Part shown: positions 45,180 to 54,281 of the stretch, in pieces
Position numbering within the stretch: position 1 is the first letter of the stretch
Layout: the number at the start of each line of letters is the position of its first letter
NCBI RefSeq assembly: GCF_022347765.1
Contig: NZ_JAKRFZ010000004.1
Location: 344,823 to 408,822 of the forward strand
DNA from: Pseudoalteromonas sp. OOF1S-7
GTDB taxonomy: Bacteria; Pseudomonadota; Gammaproteobacteria; Enterobacterales; Alteromonadaceae
Length of the DNA: 64,000 nt
Reading direction: 5' to 3'
Translations under genes and position numbers: made by a program
Notes under the pieces: generated by a model
Told to the model about the DNA's origin: nothing
Database searches by the model: none
The model's input: only the letters and a program-made list of their open reading frames with translations

Positions 45180-47411
45180 CTAAAACCGATACGAAACATC
45201 CACCCCAAGGCGTCTCCCCTCTCCCTTAAAGTCTTCCAGCATGCCAAGAAAAGCACTCAAATCGAATTTTAAATGGCTGTATTCTTTATCAAACAGGTTC
45301 TTTCCCCATATCCCAACACGCCAGTCTCCTTGTTCAAAGTGCACACTACCACGCCACAAGGTATATCCAGGCTGCATCGCATAGGCACTTTGGTTTTGGT
45401 CAAAGTAGTATTCCGATTGATAGTCAAACCCGATGGTTGAAACCAGCTCCCCGCTCCAAAGTGGCAATGAATGCGTAACATCACCATTAATGTTCCACTC
45501 TGGAGTAAAGGGCAGACGATTGTCCGTCAGCACATTTCCTACAGGATCAATAAACCTGTCAAAGTTTGCTTCTGGTACATAACCTGCCGCACTTCTGAAC
45601 GAAAGAGACTCACTAAGCTTGTATTGCATAGCCAGCTCGGCACCGTATATTGTTGAACTACCGACATTTTCAAGAAGCTGTAACGGTGGAGCACCTGGTG
45701 TTGTCGAGGCCTGATTCATGAACACCTGCTGCTCGCTGTAATCATAGAAGAACACGGCACCGTTTAACGACAAATTATCTGCGTTATTGTACTTCGCTCC
45801 TATCTCATGGGCATAAAGCTCTTCTGAGTCATAGTCAGCCATTCTTGCTTGCTCCTCAGTCGCCAGCAATCCCCCATTGTATCCCCCACTTTTAGTGCCA
45901 TTGGCCAGACTGTAATACAACATCAGGGATTTTGAGTACTGATAATTCCAGGCAACGCGGCCAGACAGACCATCATCTTTCACTTCACCCGAGACCTGGT
46001 AGTAAGGTATGGTCACCCCATCCAACTGGGCAATGTCTAACACCGTATTCAGTCGGGAAATTGAGTCGTACTCAACCGTTTCATCACTGTAGCGCAACCC
46101 CACTGTAATGCGATGAGCCTCATTTAGCTGCCACTCATACTGCGCAAACACCGCCGCCGACTTGACGGTAATTTCATTGTCATAAAAAAAAGTATTCGTC
46201 AGAGTTGTGTCTAGCAGACCACGCATATCCCGCAGAATATCATTGAAATTATCCTGGTATATGCGCTCTTCCATATGGAACAGGCCCAATGTCAGGTGGT
46301 CTCTGTTAAAGATATGGTTGTACCTCAATTCGTTGGAGAGCATTTCATTTTTCAAGCCCAGCTGCCCTTCGCACAGCTTAGCGGGACTACCATCACAGTT
46401 GAAAGCGTGACGCCTGTCCAGGCGGTTAAAACCATTTATGTAGGTTAGTTGCTGAATATCAGATAGTTGCCAGTCTCCTTGTACTGTCCAGCCTTTATAA
46501 ATCGACAAATGTGGTGAGTTATTATTCACGCTGACAGCCCAATAATCACCGCTGCCATCATTGAAACCAAACGCATCAACACATCCTGCGCCTCCCGCTT
46601 CGCTCGGGGTACAGCGAACCCCATTGACCGGATCTTTGAAGATACCGATATTGCCCACCGGCTGAACAATTCCATCCCAGTGACCGTATTCAAGTTTGGC
46701 ATAGAGTGAGAAATCGTCCCACTCAGCTAAGTAACTAAGCCGGGCATCCTGCTGCTTCAGACCCGCTTCGGGAGAAGGCTCAAACAAGTTGTAGCTTGTG
46801 TACTCATAATCGGTGTGGTTAAAGGAGAACCGCGCCGCGCTGTGTTCGTTCACCCGCGCATTGTAGGTACCCTGAACGCGACGCCACTCATCGGTACCAA
46901 TACCCACTTTGATAAAACCATAATTTCCGTCATCTGGACGCTTGGTCCTGACAAGTAAGGCACCACCGGTGCTATTGCGCCCAAACAGAGTGCCTTGTGG
47001 TCCTTTAAGTACTTCAATTTGTTCAACATCAAACAAATTGGCGATCTGATTGTTTGCAGAGCCAACAGGTCTGCCGTCAATGTACATAGCAATGGGCGAT
47101 GTGTTCGCAGTGTTGTAGTCAATTAAGCCCACACCGCGAATGTTCAATGCCGGAGGGGTTCCCTCGGCTGCATTTTGACTGATTTTGAAGTTTGCAACAT
47201 AGCCACCCACTTCACTGACGTCTTTAATTCCCTGGCGGGTAATGTTGTCGCCATTGAGTGTGGCAATCGAAATACTCACTTCCTCTAGTGTTTGTTTGCG
47301 TTTTTGCGCATATACCTCGATGACTTCAATACTATCATTGTTTGCAAAAACACTGACGGGAGAGAAAAAAACTGTACTTAATGAAATTGATATCGCTGAG
47401 AGTTTAAACAT
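45180..47411 (-). CDS. TonB-dependent outer-membrane receptor
   Basis: 743 residues from the ATG at 47411, which gives the signal peptide KLSAISISLSTVFF...VFA; the longer frame to 47468 adds a polar extension. A TonB-box-like IEVIEVYAQKRKQ is followed by the plug (about 45-160; ALNIRGVGL, MYIDGRPVG, QIEVLKGPQGTLFGRNSTGG) and the 22-strand barrel, ending in GVDVSYRF. It resembles the FyuA/pesticin-type branch, which often takes siderophores, but the ligand is unknown. Terminator 47466-47497 separates it from the FAD gene upstream. The kinase gene downstream may be co-transcribed. Confidence 0.9.
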   Translation of the reverse strand: MFKLSAISISLSTVFFSPVSVFANNDSIEVIEVYAQKRKQTLEEVSISIATLNGDNITRQGIKDVSEVGGYVANFKISQNAAEGTPPALNIRGVGLIDYNTANTSPIAMYIDGRPVGSANNQIANLFDVEQIEVLKGPQGTLFGRNSTGGALLVRTKRPDDGNYGFIKVGIGTDEWRRVQGTYNARVNEHSAARFSFNHTDYEYTSYNLFEPSPEAGLKQQDARLSYLAEWDDFSLYAKLEYGHWDGIVQPVGNIGIFKDPVNGVRCTPSEAGGAGCVDAFGFNDGSGDYWAVSVNNNSPHLSIYKGWTVQGDWQLSDIQQLTYINGFNRLDRRHAFNCDGSPAKLCEGQLGLKNEMLSNELRYNHIFNRDHLTLGLFHMEERIYQDNFNDILRDMRGLLDTTLTNTFFYDNEITVKSAAVFAQYEWQLNEAHRITVGLRYSDETVEYDSISRLNTVLDIAQLDGVTIPYYQVSGEVKDDGLSGRVAWNYQYSKSLMLYYSLANGTKSGGYNGGLLATEEQARMADYDSEELYAHEIGAKYNNADNLSLNGAVFFYDYSEQQVFMNQASTTPGAPPLQLLENVGSSTIYGAELAMQYKLSESLSFRSAAGYVPEANFDRFIDPVGNVLTDNRLPFTPEWNINGDVTHSLPLWSGELVSTIGFDYQSEYYFDQNQSAYAMQPGYTLWRGSVHFEQGDWRVGIWGKNLFDKEYSHLKFDLSAFLGMLEDFKGEGRRLGVDVSYRF

Positions 47412-47465
47412 ATCCGTGCTCTTTTTCTGCTTCACGCGTGTGCTTGTTTGAGTATAGTCTAAATG

Positions 47466-47497
47466 CAAAGACCTCCAACAAAATTGGAGGTCTTTTG
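47466..47497 (-). terminator. Terminator between the FAD oxidoreductase and TonB receptor genes
   Basis: AAGACCTCCAA and TTGGAGGTCTT around an AAAA-type loop. It lies about 70 bases past the FAD gene stop, and the stem could end transcription in either direction. Confidence 0.8.
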
Positions 47498-47564
47498 TCT
47501 ATTATATCAATAGTTAGCTGGCAGGACAGCCAGGTTGGTTACCGCACCAGTTAACTGCTCCGAA

Positions 47565-49802
47565 TTAATCTGGCTTAAAGCCATCTTCACCGCTGATATT
47601 TTCAGGCAGTCCGCAAATTGTCCGGGAGGTCTGCATACCCGCCATCACCGCCGCTTCAACACATCCGGCATTGACACCCGTACTGATCCAGTCACCTGTC
47701 AGGTACAGGTTTTTAAATACTGAGCCATCGGTAGGAAGCCGGTACTGACTGCTATCGACTACGGACAATACATATCGCTCACTGGGATCAACATTAACCC
47801 GCCAGTACTGACTGTCAAATCGTTCCTCGCCCTGCGCGATGGAGTCGTCATAGAGCGTGTTCCAGTTGTACTGGCCCGCAGCATTATAGGCATTTGGCCA
47901 CAACGGCTTCATTTCTGTCGCCAGCTTACTGATAGCATTGCCCTTCACCTTGGCTTTTTGCTCCGCCGGAAAATTATATTCGCTGCTAGGGGGATATTCT
48001 GTGCACCCAAATGCACTACAAAAATAAGCGATATTTTTAGGTCCATTTGAGGGCCAATCTTCATGCGGCAGTAAATTAGACATTGCAGCCCAGGTATCAA
48101 AAGGCTGTGAAAAGCCACTCAAAATAGGACGCTCTTCACTCGGTGGTGTGTAATTAAACCCAAGTTGTTCATCAGTCTGATTTAGCCAAACCTGAAATGC
48201 CTGCGTCGCTACCGTTTTGACTTCGCTGCTTTGTAACCTGAGCCCGTTGTCCAGCGCCAACAACTGCGGGCATAAGTGCTCAAGCCCACCCACAGAGATT
48301 CCAAAAATCACCTTATCAAAGTCCCGCCCTCGCTTTAGAGACAATCTTGGCAATGGGGAGCCAAACTCTGCTTCATACAATGTTGGCCAGTTGCTCCAGA
48401 AAGATTCGAGGTTCACGTTATGTCGCTGTAATAATGCAGCCTGCGCATCATCTATTTGCTCATAGTTAGGCCGGTCCGGCCAACACGGTAAGCCATTCAC
48501 ATCTACAAGTGGATCATACAGACCATTTTTTAGCTTTACTTGCTGCGTGATAGCTATTTCGTCGACTACGTACTCCCCAGCGACAGATGCAGGTATGAGT
48601 TCATCGACCTGGTGGAAGTACTCAAACTTCACACCACGTTTCGCCAGCAACTCATAAATTGGCGAAAAAATAATATCGCCCATACCGGCCTGCATCTTCC
48701 ACATTACACCGCCACGGTAGCACAACATCAAGCGCAGCATCGCCAGCGAGGCAACCCCCGCTTCAACGTTTCCCTTGTCAAAGTCACCATCCACATAACC
48801 AAAAACCAGATCGTAAAAGCCTCTCACGGGTGCCGACTCCACTACATACTTCTCATCGGCGCCATTGCGCTTAAGCCAGGCTTTAAAATCATATTTATTG
48901 ATTGCTTCAAAGCCATCTGAATGAACATGATCACGAAGCAAGCCAATCAACATTGCAATGGCCAGGTCGGCACAAATATAGAGACGCCGAATGGCTGAGT
49001 GATCATCCAGTAAATCTCGTACCTCAGCCCTGAGCCAGCGTTTAAGCTTGCGAACTATGTACCAGGTAACTAACCGGTCACGACTGTTGGACAGGTTTTT
49101 ATCCGCTGCACGTAGGTTCAATAATTCATGGAGCTGTGTTATCAACAGCCTGGGGGTCGACCAGATCTCCCTAGCCTCATCCTGTGCACTGTCAAAAAAG
49201 TCTGTTACCTTATCTTCCAGGCTATCAAATGCTGAGGTTATTTCGCTGGCAAGGTGCTGTAACAGGCCACGGTCTCGTCGTTTTCGGGTTTGCAACCTGA
49301 TCTCCCGGTGTGCCGCAACCACTTCGTCTTCAAGCCCGTCTATCCACTTATGTAACCAGGCGATGGTCATTTGGATAAGCTGCCAGAAGTGCAAATCCAA
49401 CGTGCCGTCTGCCGGGTTACCGGGCACCAACGGAAAGTCAACCGGCCAGGTCTCCCATTCGTTGTCAATCAATTCCTGCAACACCACGAAGCTGTGAGGC
49501 TTGAGTGCTTGTTCCCAGGTGGCAATAGGCACTGAGCTTGGTCTGTCCAGATTATTGTATACCGTTTCAATAGCCCGAAATGAGTTAATATAAGCACCGA
49601 ACCATACATGCAAGCCATGTTCTTCAATACGCTCATGAACATCCGGATTACGTCCACTGGCGCCCTTGCCGCCCAGGCGCCAGCCAAGCTGATACACCGT
49701 AATATCGTACTCTTGCTGCCAATTATCTTTTTCTGTGAGATAAACGGCTGCGGTCATGGCAGACACACCACCGCCCAGGATTGCAATTTTTTCTTTACTC
49801 AT
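47565..49802 (-). CDS. FAD-dependent oxidoreductase, phytoene-desaturase/amine-oxidase-like
   Basis: 745 residues. The N terminus has the FAD dinucleotide fold (AILGGGVSAMTAAVYL) and the amine-oxidase/desaturase continuation YQLGWRLGGKGASGR with EEHGLHVWFGAY; the C terminus has the FAD closing segment NLYLTGDWISTGVNAGCVEAAVMAG. Residues about 130-290 form an unusual insertion rich in charged amphipathic helices. The closest known families are zeta-carotene/phytoene desaturases and hydroxysqualene dehydroxylase-like enzymes, so an isoprenoid or lipid substrate is likely, but none can be named. The ADC-like gene ends ten bases upstream, so the two form an operon. Confidence 0.8.
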   Translation of the reverse strand: MSKEKIAILGGGVSAMTAAVYLTEKDNWQQEYDITVYQLGWRLGGKGASGRNPDVHERIEEHGLHVWFGAYINSFRAIETVYNNLDRPSSVPIATWEQALKPHSFVVLQELIDNEWETWPVDFPLVPGNPADGTLDLHFWQLIQMTIAWLHKWIDGLEDEVVAAHREIRLQTRKRRDRGLLQHLASEITSAFDSLEDKVTDFFDSAQDEAREIWSTPRLLITQLHELLNLRAADKNLSNSRDRLVTWYIVRKLKRWLRAEVRDLLDDHSAIRRLYICADLAIAMLIGLLRDHVHSDGFEAINKYDFKAWLKRNGADEKYVVESAPVRGFYDLVFGYVDGDFDKGNVEAGVASLAMLRLMLCYRGGVMWKMQAGMGDIIFSPIYELLAKRGVKFEYFHQVDELIPASVAGEYVVDEIAITQQVKLKNGLYDPLVDVNGLPCWPDRPNYEQIDDAQAALLQRHNVNLESFWSNWPTLYEAEFGSPLPRLSLKRGRDFDKVIFGISVGGLEHLCPQLLALDNGLRLQSSEVKTVATQAFQVWLNQTDEQLGFNYTPPSEERPILSGFSQPFDTWAAMSNLLPHEDWPSNGPKNIAYFCSAFGCTEYPPSSEYNFPAEQKAKVKGNAISKLATEMKPLWPNAYNAAGQYNWNTLYDDSIAQGEERFDSQYWRVNVDPSERYVLSVVDSSQYRLPTDGSVFKNLYLTGDWISTGVNAGCVEAAVMAGMQTSRTICGLPENISGEDGFKPD

Positions 49803-49811
49803 AGTGACACC

Positions 49812-50774
49812 CTACCCCAAATCCGCTCTGACGATTTCATGTGCCCCGTCCTGATCAAAGTCCATGCACAAATAATAAGGCAATTTGGCAAACTGTTCTC
49901 CCACAGCAATTCCAAACATGTCTTCCAGGGGATACGCTGCAACCTGATTAATCGTGACTTTATATTCGTCTTTCAAAAAGCCCAGTTTGTGCAACTTCTT
50001 TACTTCTGAGGGAGAATGAACAACCGCACTGTATACGCTGTTGGTAGCGAAACCATCCGGAAGTTGCTTAAAGAAAATCTGATCCAGCATAGGGTTAGTA
50101 AACCCCGTCAATAGCTGTTTAATAAATTCGCTGCTAATATCAATTTCACTCGCGCTTTCATGAAGTAATTCAGCAACTTCTTTGCTTATTTCTACTGCCT
50201 CTTCAAACCAGGTATCATCATCAGCCACTCGGTCGATAGACAGCAATTCGTACCAGGCCATTTTCTTGCTGGGATCATAAGGTTGAAAGGTTTCAAGACT
50301 GAGCGAAAAATGATCGGCGTGACGACGATCTGCAGGCATTTCATAACGGCACAGGTACTTGTTATATCCCCAGGTTTCGCGTCCATTGATCAATGCATTG
50401 ATGTTGTTTACTGTGATAAATGCCGGGTACCAGTATAAGTGCGTCATTCGATTAGTATTTTTGCACACTTCAGCAACCGGCACCCAGATAATGATATCTG
50501 TCTCTTGCATATAGCCGTAGTTGCTAAATGGCAGAACCTTCGAGGCGATATTTTCAATGTCAGTGAATGTCAGAAGACAGTGCGAAGATATCGCCTTGTA
50601 GCTATTGACTTCATTTGGGACGGAGTTCAATGTAGCATCAAAAAACGCCTGTATTTTCTCAATTTTCCCTTTTAAAAAAAATCCGTACATCATTGCATTA
50701 AGCATTCTGCAGGGGGGCTTAGCAATAGGGTTACCCAAGAAATGGCGATAAGGGATAGTCAGTTTTTCAGACAT
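49812..50774 (-). CDS. Acetoacetate-decarboxylase-superfamily protein
   Basis: 320 residues from an ATG at 50774 with an optimal GAAAGGAG seven bases upstream; a longer frame to 50834 has no SD. The ADC-type core is seen in YWYPAFITVNN, INGRETWGYNKYLCRYEMP and FFKQLPDG. In true ADC the catalytic Lys follows a GFPK-like turn; here the corresponding piece reads GYNKYL, so a Lys is present. Enzymatic activity on acetoacetate is uncertain. It pairs with the FAD oxidoreductase gene downstream. Confidence 0.75.
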   Translation of the reverse strand: MSEKLTIPYRHFLGNPIAKPPCRMLNAMMYGFFLKGKIEKIQAFFDATLNSVPNEVNSYKAISSHCLLTFTDIENIASKVLPFSNYGYMQETDIIIWVPVAEVCKNTNRMTHLYWYPAFITVNNINALINGRETWGYNKYLCRYEMPADRRHADHFSLSLETFQPYDPSKKMAWYELLSIDRVADDDTWFEEAVEISKEVAELLHESASEIDISSEFIKQLLTGFTNPMLDQIFFKQLPDGFATNSVYSAVVHSPSEVKKLHKLGFLKDEYKVTINQVAAYPLEDMFGIAVGEQFAKLPYYLCMDFDQDGAHEIVRADLG

Positions 50775-50939
50775 AGAAAACTCCTTTCTATAAAGCGGTG
50801 GTAATATGCGACGACAGAAACACAGTGATACCAAGCAAACTTGTTACCTCTGCTCCCATTCGCTATCAGTAACCACCACTTCACAACCTTAGGCTGTACT
50901 TCCCTGACCGATAACCGGGGTGTTAAATGCCCGCAATGA

Positions 50940-51554
50940 TTAATGTGACACTAAGTCTAGTTCATCTTTAATACGTCGATAGTTAAATTTAATTTTTGCC
51001 AGTTGTTCAACTTCCCCCTGGCACCTTGTCTGATAATGCCCATACGCATCGCTGTCATAATGAGCAGACAAACTGTTCATAAACCCATGCTCATAGCGGG
51101 TACGAAAGCACTCAACGTTAGGCTGTTGTTGCAATATTTCCATAACGGGCACAATGTCAAAATGACTTTCCTGATATGGAAAAAAAATATCCACTCTACA
51201 ACCTGGGTTAAGGTGTAAGAAGTTTCGGATCTGCCCGGGGTAAAATGCGATCAATTTTACAGAGCTTTTCAGCGCAATCGCTGATAAGGCACGCCAGGCG
51301 GCAACAGCTCCGGCACTAAAAGCAATGATCAATTCTGGCTGATATGCAAGGATGTCATCCAATACCTTACGCATATATGCATCATGCCCAATCTCATCGG
51401 TAAAGGCTTGATAGACTTGGGCTTCGGGTAGGTGTGTTTTCGCCTGGAAAGTGCCGTATGGCGAACTTACTTTGCAATCGCAATCCAAGCTTTGAGCAAA
51501 GTCTTCGAGATAGTCGCTATGACCGAATATATCACTGACGATAAGCGTAACCAT
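50940..51554 (-). CDS. Alpha/beta-hydrolase-like protein (dienelactone-hydrolase type)
   Basis: 204 residues. A nucleophile elbow is present as IAFSAGAVAAWRAL, with Ser in F-S-A-G, so the first glycine of GxSxG is replaced by Ala, and the late EHGFMN resembles the catalytic-His region of dienelactone hydrolases. The acid residue is not obvious. The substrate is unknown. It precedes the ADC/FAD pair on the same strand, with a 165-base gap, so co-expression is possible. Confidence 0.65.
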   Translation of the reverse strand: MVTLIVSDIFGHSDYLEDFAQSLDCDCKVSSPYGTFQAKTHLPEAQVYQAFTDEIGHDAYMRKVLDDILAYQPELIIAFSAGAVAAWRALSAIALKSSVKLIAFYPGQIRNFLHLNPGCRVDIFFPYQESHFDIVPVMEILQQQPNVECFRTRYEHGFMNSLSAHYDSDAYGHYQTRCQGEVEQLAKIKFNYRRIKDELDLVSH

Positions 51555-51854
51555 GGTTGTTTTCTCTTATTTCCAATATAGTTATTATATTAATCGTTAC
51601 GCCAACCCCCTATCTTAACTGAAAAATGCACCTATTGCAGCGTAACTAAGTTTGCCTGTCCATGTTCTTAATGCGGTGCAAACTGAGCTGGGGCTCCCTA
51701 AAATGTAGCAAACCATTACCATTTGTAAAAAAAATTCAGAAACAAATGCTACACCTTGTCTATTCCAGTAAATATTCAGCCAGAATGCCCATTTACTCGG
51801 CTTTTTGTCCACTTCTGCTAAACTCAGTAATTAGTTGTGTTGTCGGGGAAATAC

Positions 51855-52739
51855 GTGAAACTTATTTTGCTGTTGTTAACGTGCCTTACTTCATTTTGTT
51901 ATGCTCACAACATAAACCATGTCATTTCATGGATCACCATAGATTTTCCACCCTACTATATCTATGCAGATAGAGATGCAGGCGAAGGCAGAGATGAGCA
52001 GTTAATTTCATTGCTCCATACTCAGCTACACCCTCTGGCCTATCAGCTGCAAGGGTTTCCCGCCAGCCGCGCAATTCACGAGCTGAGCCACAGTGACATG
52101 GGGTACTGCATGGTTTCTTTATACAAAACGGCGCAAAGAGCCAAGCACATCACCTATACCAAGCATTATTCCACAGTTGGCTTGTCACCCGGCCTAGCAC
52201 TGCGTAAAGAAACAGCTCATTCGCTTGGGTTAGATGTTCATCAACCAGCTTCATTGGTTGATTTGGTGCTAAAACATCATCTCACACTGGGCATTGCACA
52301 AAGCCGCTCATATGGTGAAAAACTGGACCAGCTTATCGCTCGATTACCGCCCGACCAGATTGTTATCCGTCCCGGGTGGGACACGCTGCAAAGTCTGACA
52401 AACATGCTACTCAAAAAACGAGTAGACCTGGTGCTGGGTTACCCAAGTGAGCACTATTACCTGAGCAAACGCCTTGGTACAGACAACCTGACACAAATGC
52501 CTCTGGCCGGTATGCCACTTGTTACCAAAGGCTATATTGGCTGCACCAACAATGCTCAGGGTAAACAAGCTGTCAGCCTGTTAGATACAGCTTTAGCCAA
52601 ACTGACAAAAACACAAGACTATAAGCGCATCATGCTAAAATGGTTACCAGATCACTTAAAACGTCAACTCAGCAAGCACCTCATCTCCGAAACAAATTTA
52701 CTCAGAAATGAGGTACATATCACAAAAGACCGAAACTAA
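51855..52739 (+). CDS. Periplasmic solute-binding-like protein (TIGR02285 type)
   Basis: 294 residues. I choose GTG 51855: it follows GGGGA by five bases and gives the signal peptide KLILLLLTCLTSFCYA; a GTG at 51837 would add six residues without SD. The mature part has the extracellular solute-binding (family 3) layout: WITIDFPPYYIY, GRDEQLISLL, a GYCMVSLYKT hinge and LGIAQSRSYGEKLD. The segment LSHSDMGYC...TYTKHY fits the TIGR02285 group. No transporter gene is next to it; ligand unknown. It is divergent from the hydrolase gene. Confidence 0.7.
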   Translation: MKLILLLLTCLTSFCYAHNINHVISWITIDFPPYYIYADRDAGEGRDEQLISLLHTQLHPLAYQLQGFPASRAIHELSHSDMGYCMVSLYKTAQRAKHITYTKHYSTVGLSPGLALRKETAHSLGLDVHQPASLVDLVLKHHLTLGIAQSRSYGEKLDQLIARLPPDQIVIRPGWDTLQSLTNMLLKKRVDLVLGYPSEHYYLSKRLGTDNLTQMPLAGMPLVTKGYIGCTNNAQGKQAVSLLDTALAKLTKTQDYKRIMLKWLPDHLKRQLSKHLISETNLLRNEVHITKDRN

Positions 52740-52746
52740 CCTCAAG

Positions 52747-54132
52747 TTAACGGTTTTTATAGAAATAACTTTCTTTTTCTATCGTGATACTGGCATCTTC
52801 CTCGGCTGTCACCACAAAGTTTAGTGGCGTAGCAGTGCCGCGTAAATCGTAACCATCTGCTGTGACAGTGACTGGTACCAGTAGCATTTGTCCAGCTTCA
52901 ATTCGAATTGTTTCTGGCGCAGATAAACTGGCATGCTCAATCCCACTTATCCCAACCCGATAATGGAGTGTTTGCTGAGTTTTGTTGATAATGCTCAGGG
53001 TGTAAGGGTTTTCAACGAGACCCTCGTAGTTCACGCGATATAGCGCATTTCTGTCACGTATCACTGAAGCTTCTATTGGTGTACGATTCATAGCCCAAAA
53101 CACCATAGTGACCAAAATCATGGCGAATAAAGCAGCATACCCCACCAGCTTGAGCCTGAACGGGTTGGTCTTTTTACCTGAAAGCGTATTTTCACTGGTG
53201 TATTTGATAAGCCCGGTCTCATAGCCAAATTTGCTCATAGTCTCATCACAGGCATCAATACACAGTCCGCAGTTAATACATTCGTATTGCAGACCATTTC
53301 TGATATCAATACCTGCCGGGCATACCTCAACACATAAATTGCAATCAACACAATCGCCTAATCCCATGGCTTTGTGATCGGCCTTGCGCTTTCTGGGTCC
53401 ACGGTTTTCTCCTCGTGCGGCATCGTACGACACAACCAAGGTATCTTTATCAAACATCACAGACTGGAAGCGTGAATATGGGCAGGCTACGTTGCACATT
53501 TTCTCGCGCAAAAAACCTGCGTTCCCGTAGGTGCAAAATGCAAATAAAGACACCCAAAAACTCACCAGGCCAGACCATTGCAGTGTAAACATCTCGGTAT
53601 ATAAAGATTTAGCTGGTACAAAATAGGCCATAAAAGAGGTCGCTGTGAAAACAGAGATCAGTAACCACACTGCGTGTTTGGCTAACTTTTTGGATACCTT
53701 TTTGCTATTCCAGTTGCTTTTATCCAGTTTAATCCTTTGGTTTCGAGTCCCTTCGATCCGATGTTCAACCCAAGTGAACATCAGCATCCAAATCGTTTGC
53801 GGGCAAGTGTAGCCACACCACACTCGACCCAGCCAGTTGGTGACAAAAAATAAGCCAAATGCGCCGGCCATAAATACCCAAGCCAAAATCATGAAATCAT
53901 GCGGTAATAAAGTAACGCCAAAAATACGAAACTGCTGGGAAGCCACATCCAGCAACACAGCCTGCTGACCTTTATAGGGGATCCAGGGAATGGCAATAAA
54001 TACCAGCATCAGGAACCACCCGAGATAGCGACGAATATGCTGGAAAGGTCCCTTTTGCTCGCGGATATAAATCGGCCCGTCCATCTTGTAGGGCTTAATG
54101 ATCATATCTTCTTCTTTAATATCGAACTTCAT
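52747..54132 (-). CDS. ccoG: Cytochrome c oxidase accessory protein CcoG
   Basis: 461 residues with four to five N-terminal helices and a C-terminal [4Fe-4S] ferredoxin region: CGYTCPQTIWM, CVDCNLCVEVCP and CINCGLCIDAC. This is the RdxA/FixG/CcoG family, which supports copper delivery and assembly of cbb3 oxidase. Cys residues CNVACPYSR are also conserved. No cco or fix genes lie in the window; the sigma-54 activator gene is immediately upstream on the same strand. Confidence 0.9.
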   Translation of the reverse strand: MKFDIKEEDMIIKPYKMDGPIYIREQKGPFQHIRRYLGWFLMLVFIAIPWIPYKGQQAVLLDVASQQFRIFGVTLLPHDFMILAWVFMAGAFGLFFVTNWLGRVWCGYTCPQTIWMLMFTWVEHRIEGTRNQRIKLDKSNWNSKKVSKKLAKHAVWLLISVFTATSFMAYFVPAKSLYTEMFTLQWSGLVSFWVSLFAFCTYGNAGFLREKMCNVACPYSRFQSVMFDKDTLVVSYDAARGENRGPRKRKADHKAMGLGDCVDCNLCVEVCPAGIDIRNGLQYECINCGLCIDACDETMSKFGYETGLIKYTSENTLSGKKTNPFRLKLVGYAALFAMILVTMVFWAMNRTPIEASVIRDRNALYRVNYEGLVENPYTLSIINKTQQTLHYRVGISGIEHASLSAPETIRIEAGQMLLVPVTVTADGYDLRGTATPLNFVVTAEEDASITIEKESYFYKNR

Positions 54133-54247
54133 AATACTTGCTTATTTTCAGTGAAACACACTTATCAATTTGCAAGTTTCAGACCAAACTGAAAGTTTTT
54201 AACCTATTGTTTTAATTGAATTTTATAAAGAGCAAAAAATACTCACC

Positions 54248-54281
54248 CGCGATATTTCACGATTCAACGCTAAATATCGCG
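54248..54281. promoter_or_regulatory. 10-bp inverted repeat between the sigma-54 activator and ccoG
   Basis: CGCGATATTT (54248-54257) and AAATATCGCG (54272-54281) are perfect arms 14 bases apart, straddling the activator's stop codon. The left part continues TCACGA, giving GATATTTCACGA, also found at the activator's start. It may be an operator for ccoG or a terminator-like structure. Confidence 0.4.

Noticed and set aside
51662..51973. 103-residue plus-strand frame before the solute-binding-like gene
   Set aside because: It overlaps the real gene in another frame and has no SD or family resemblance.
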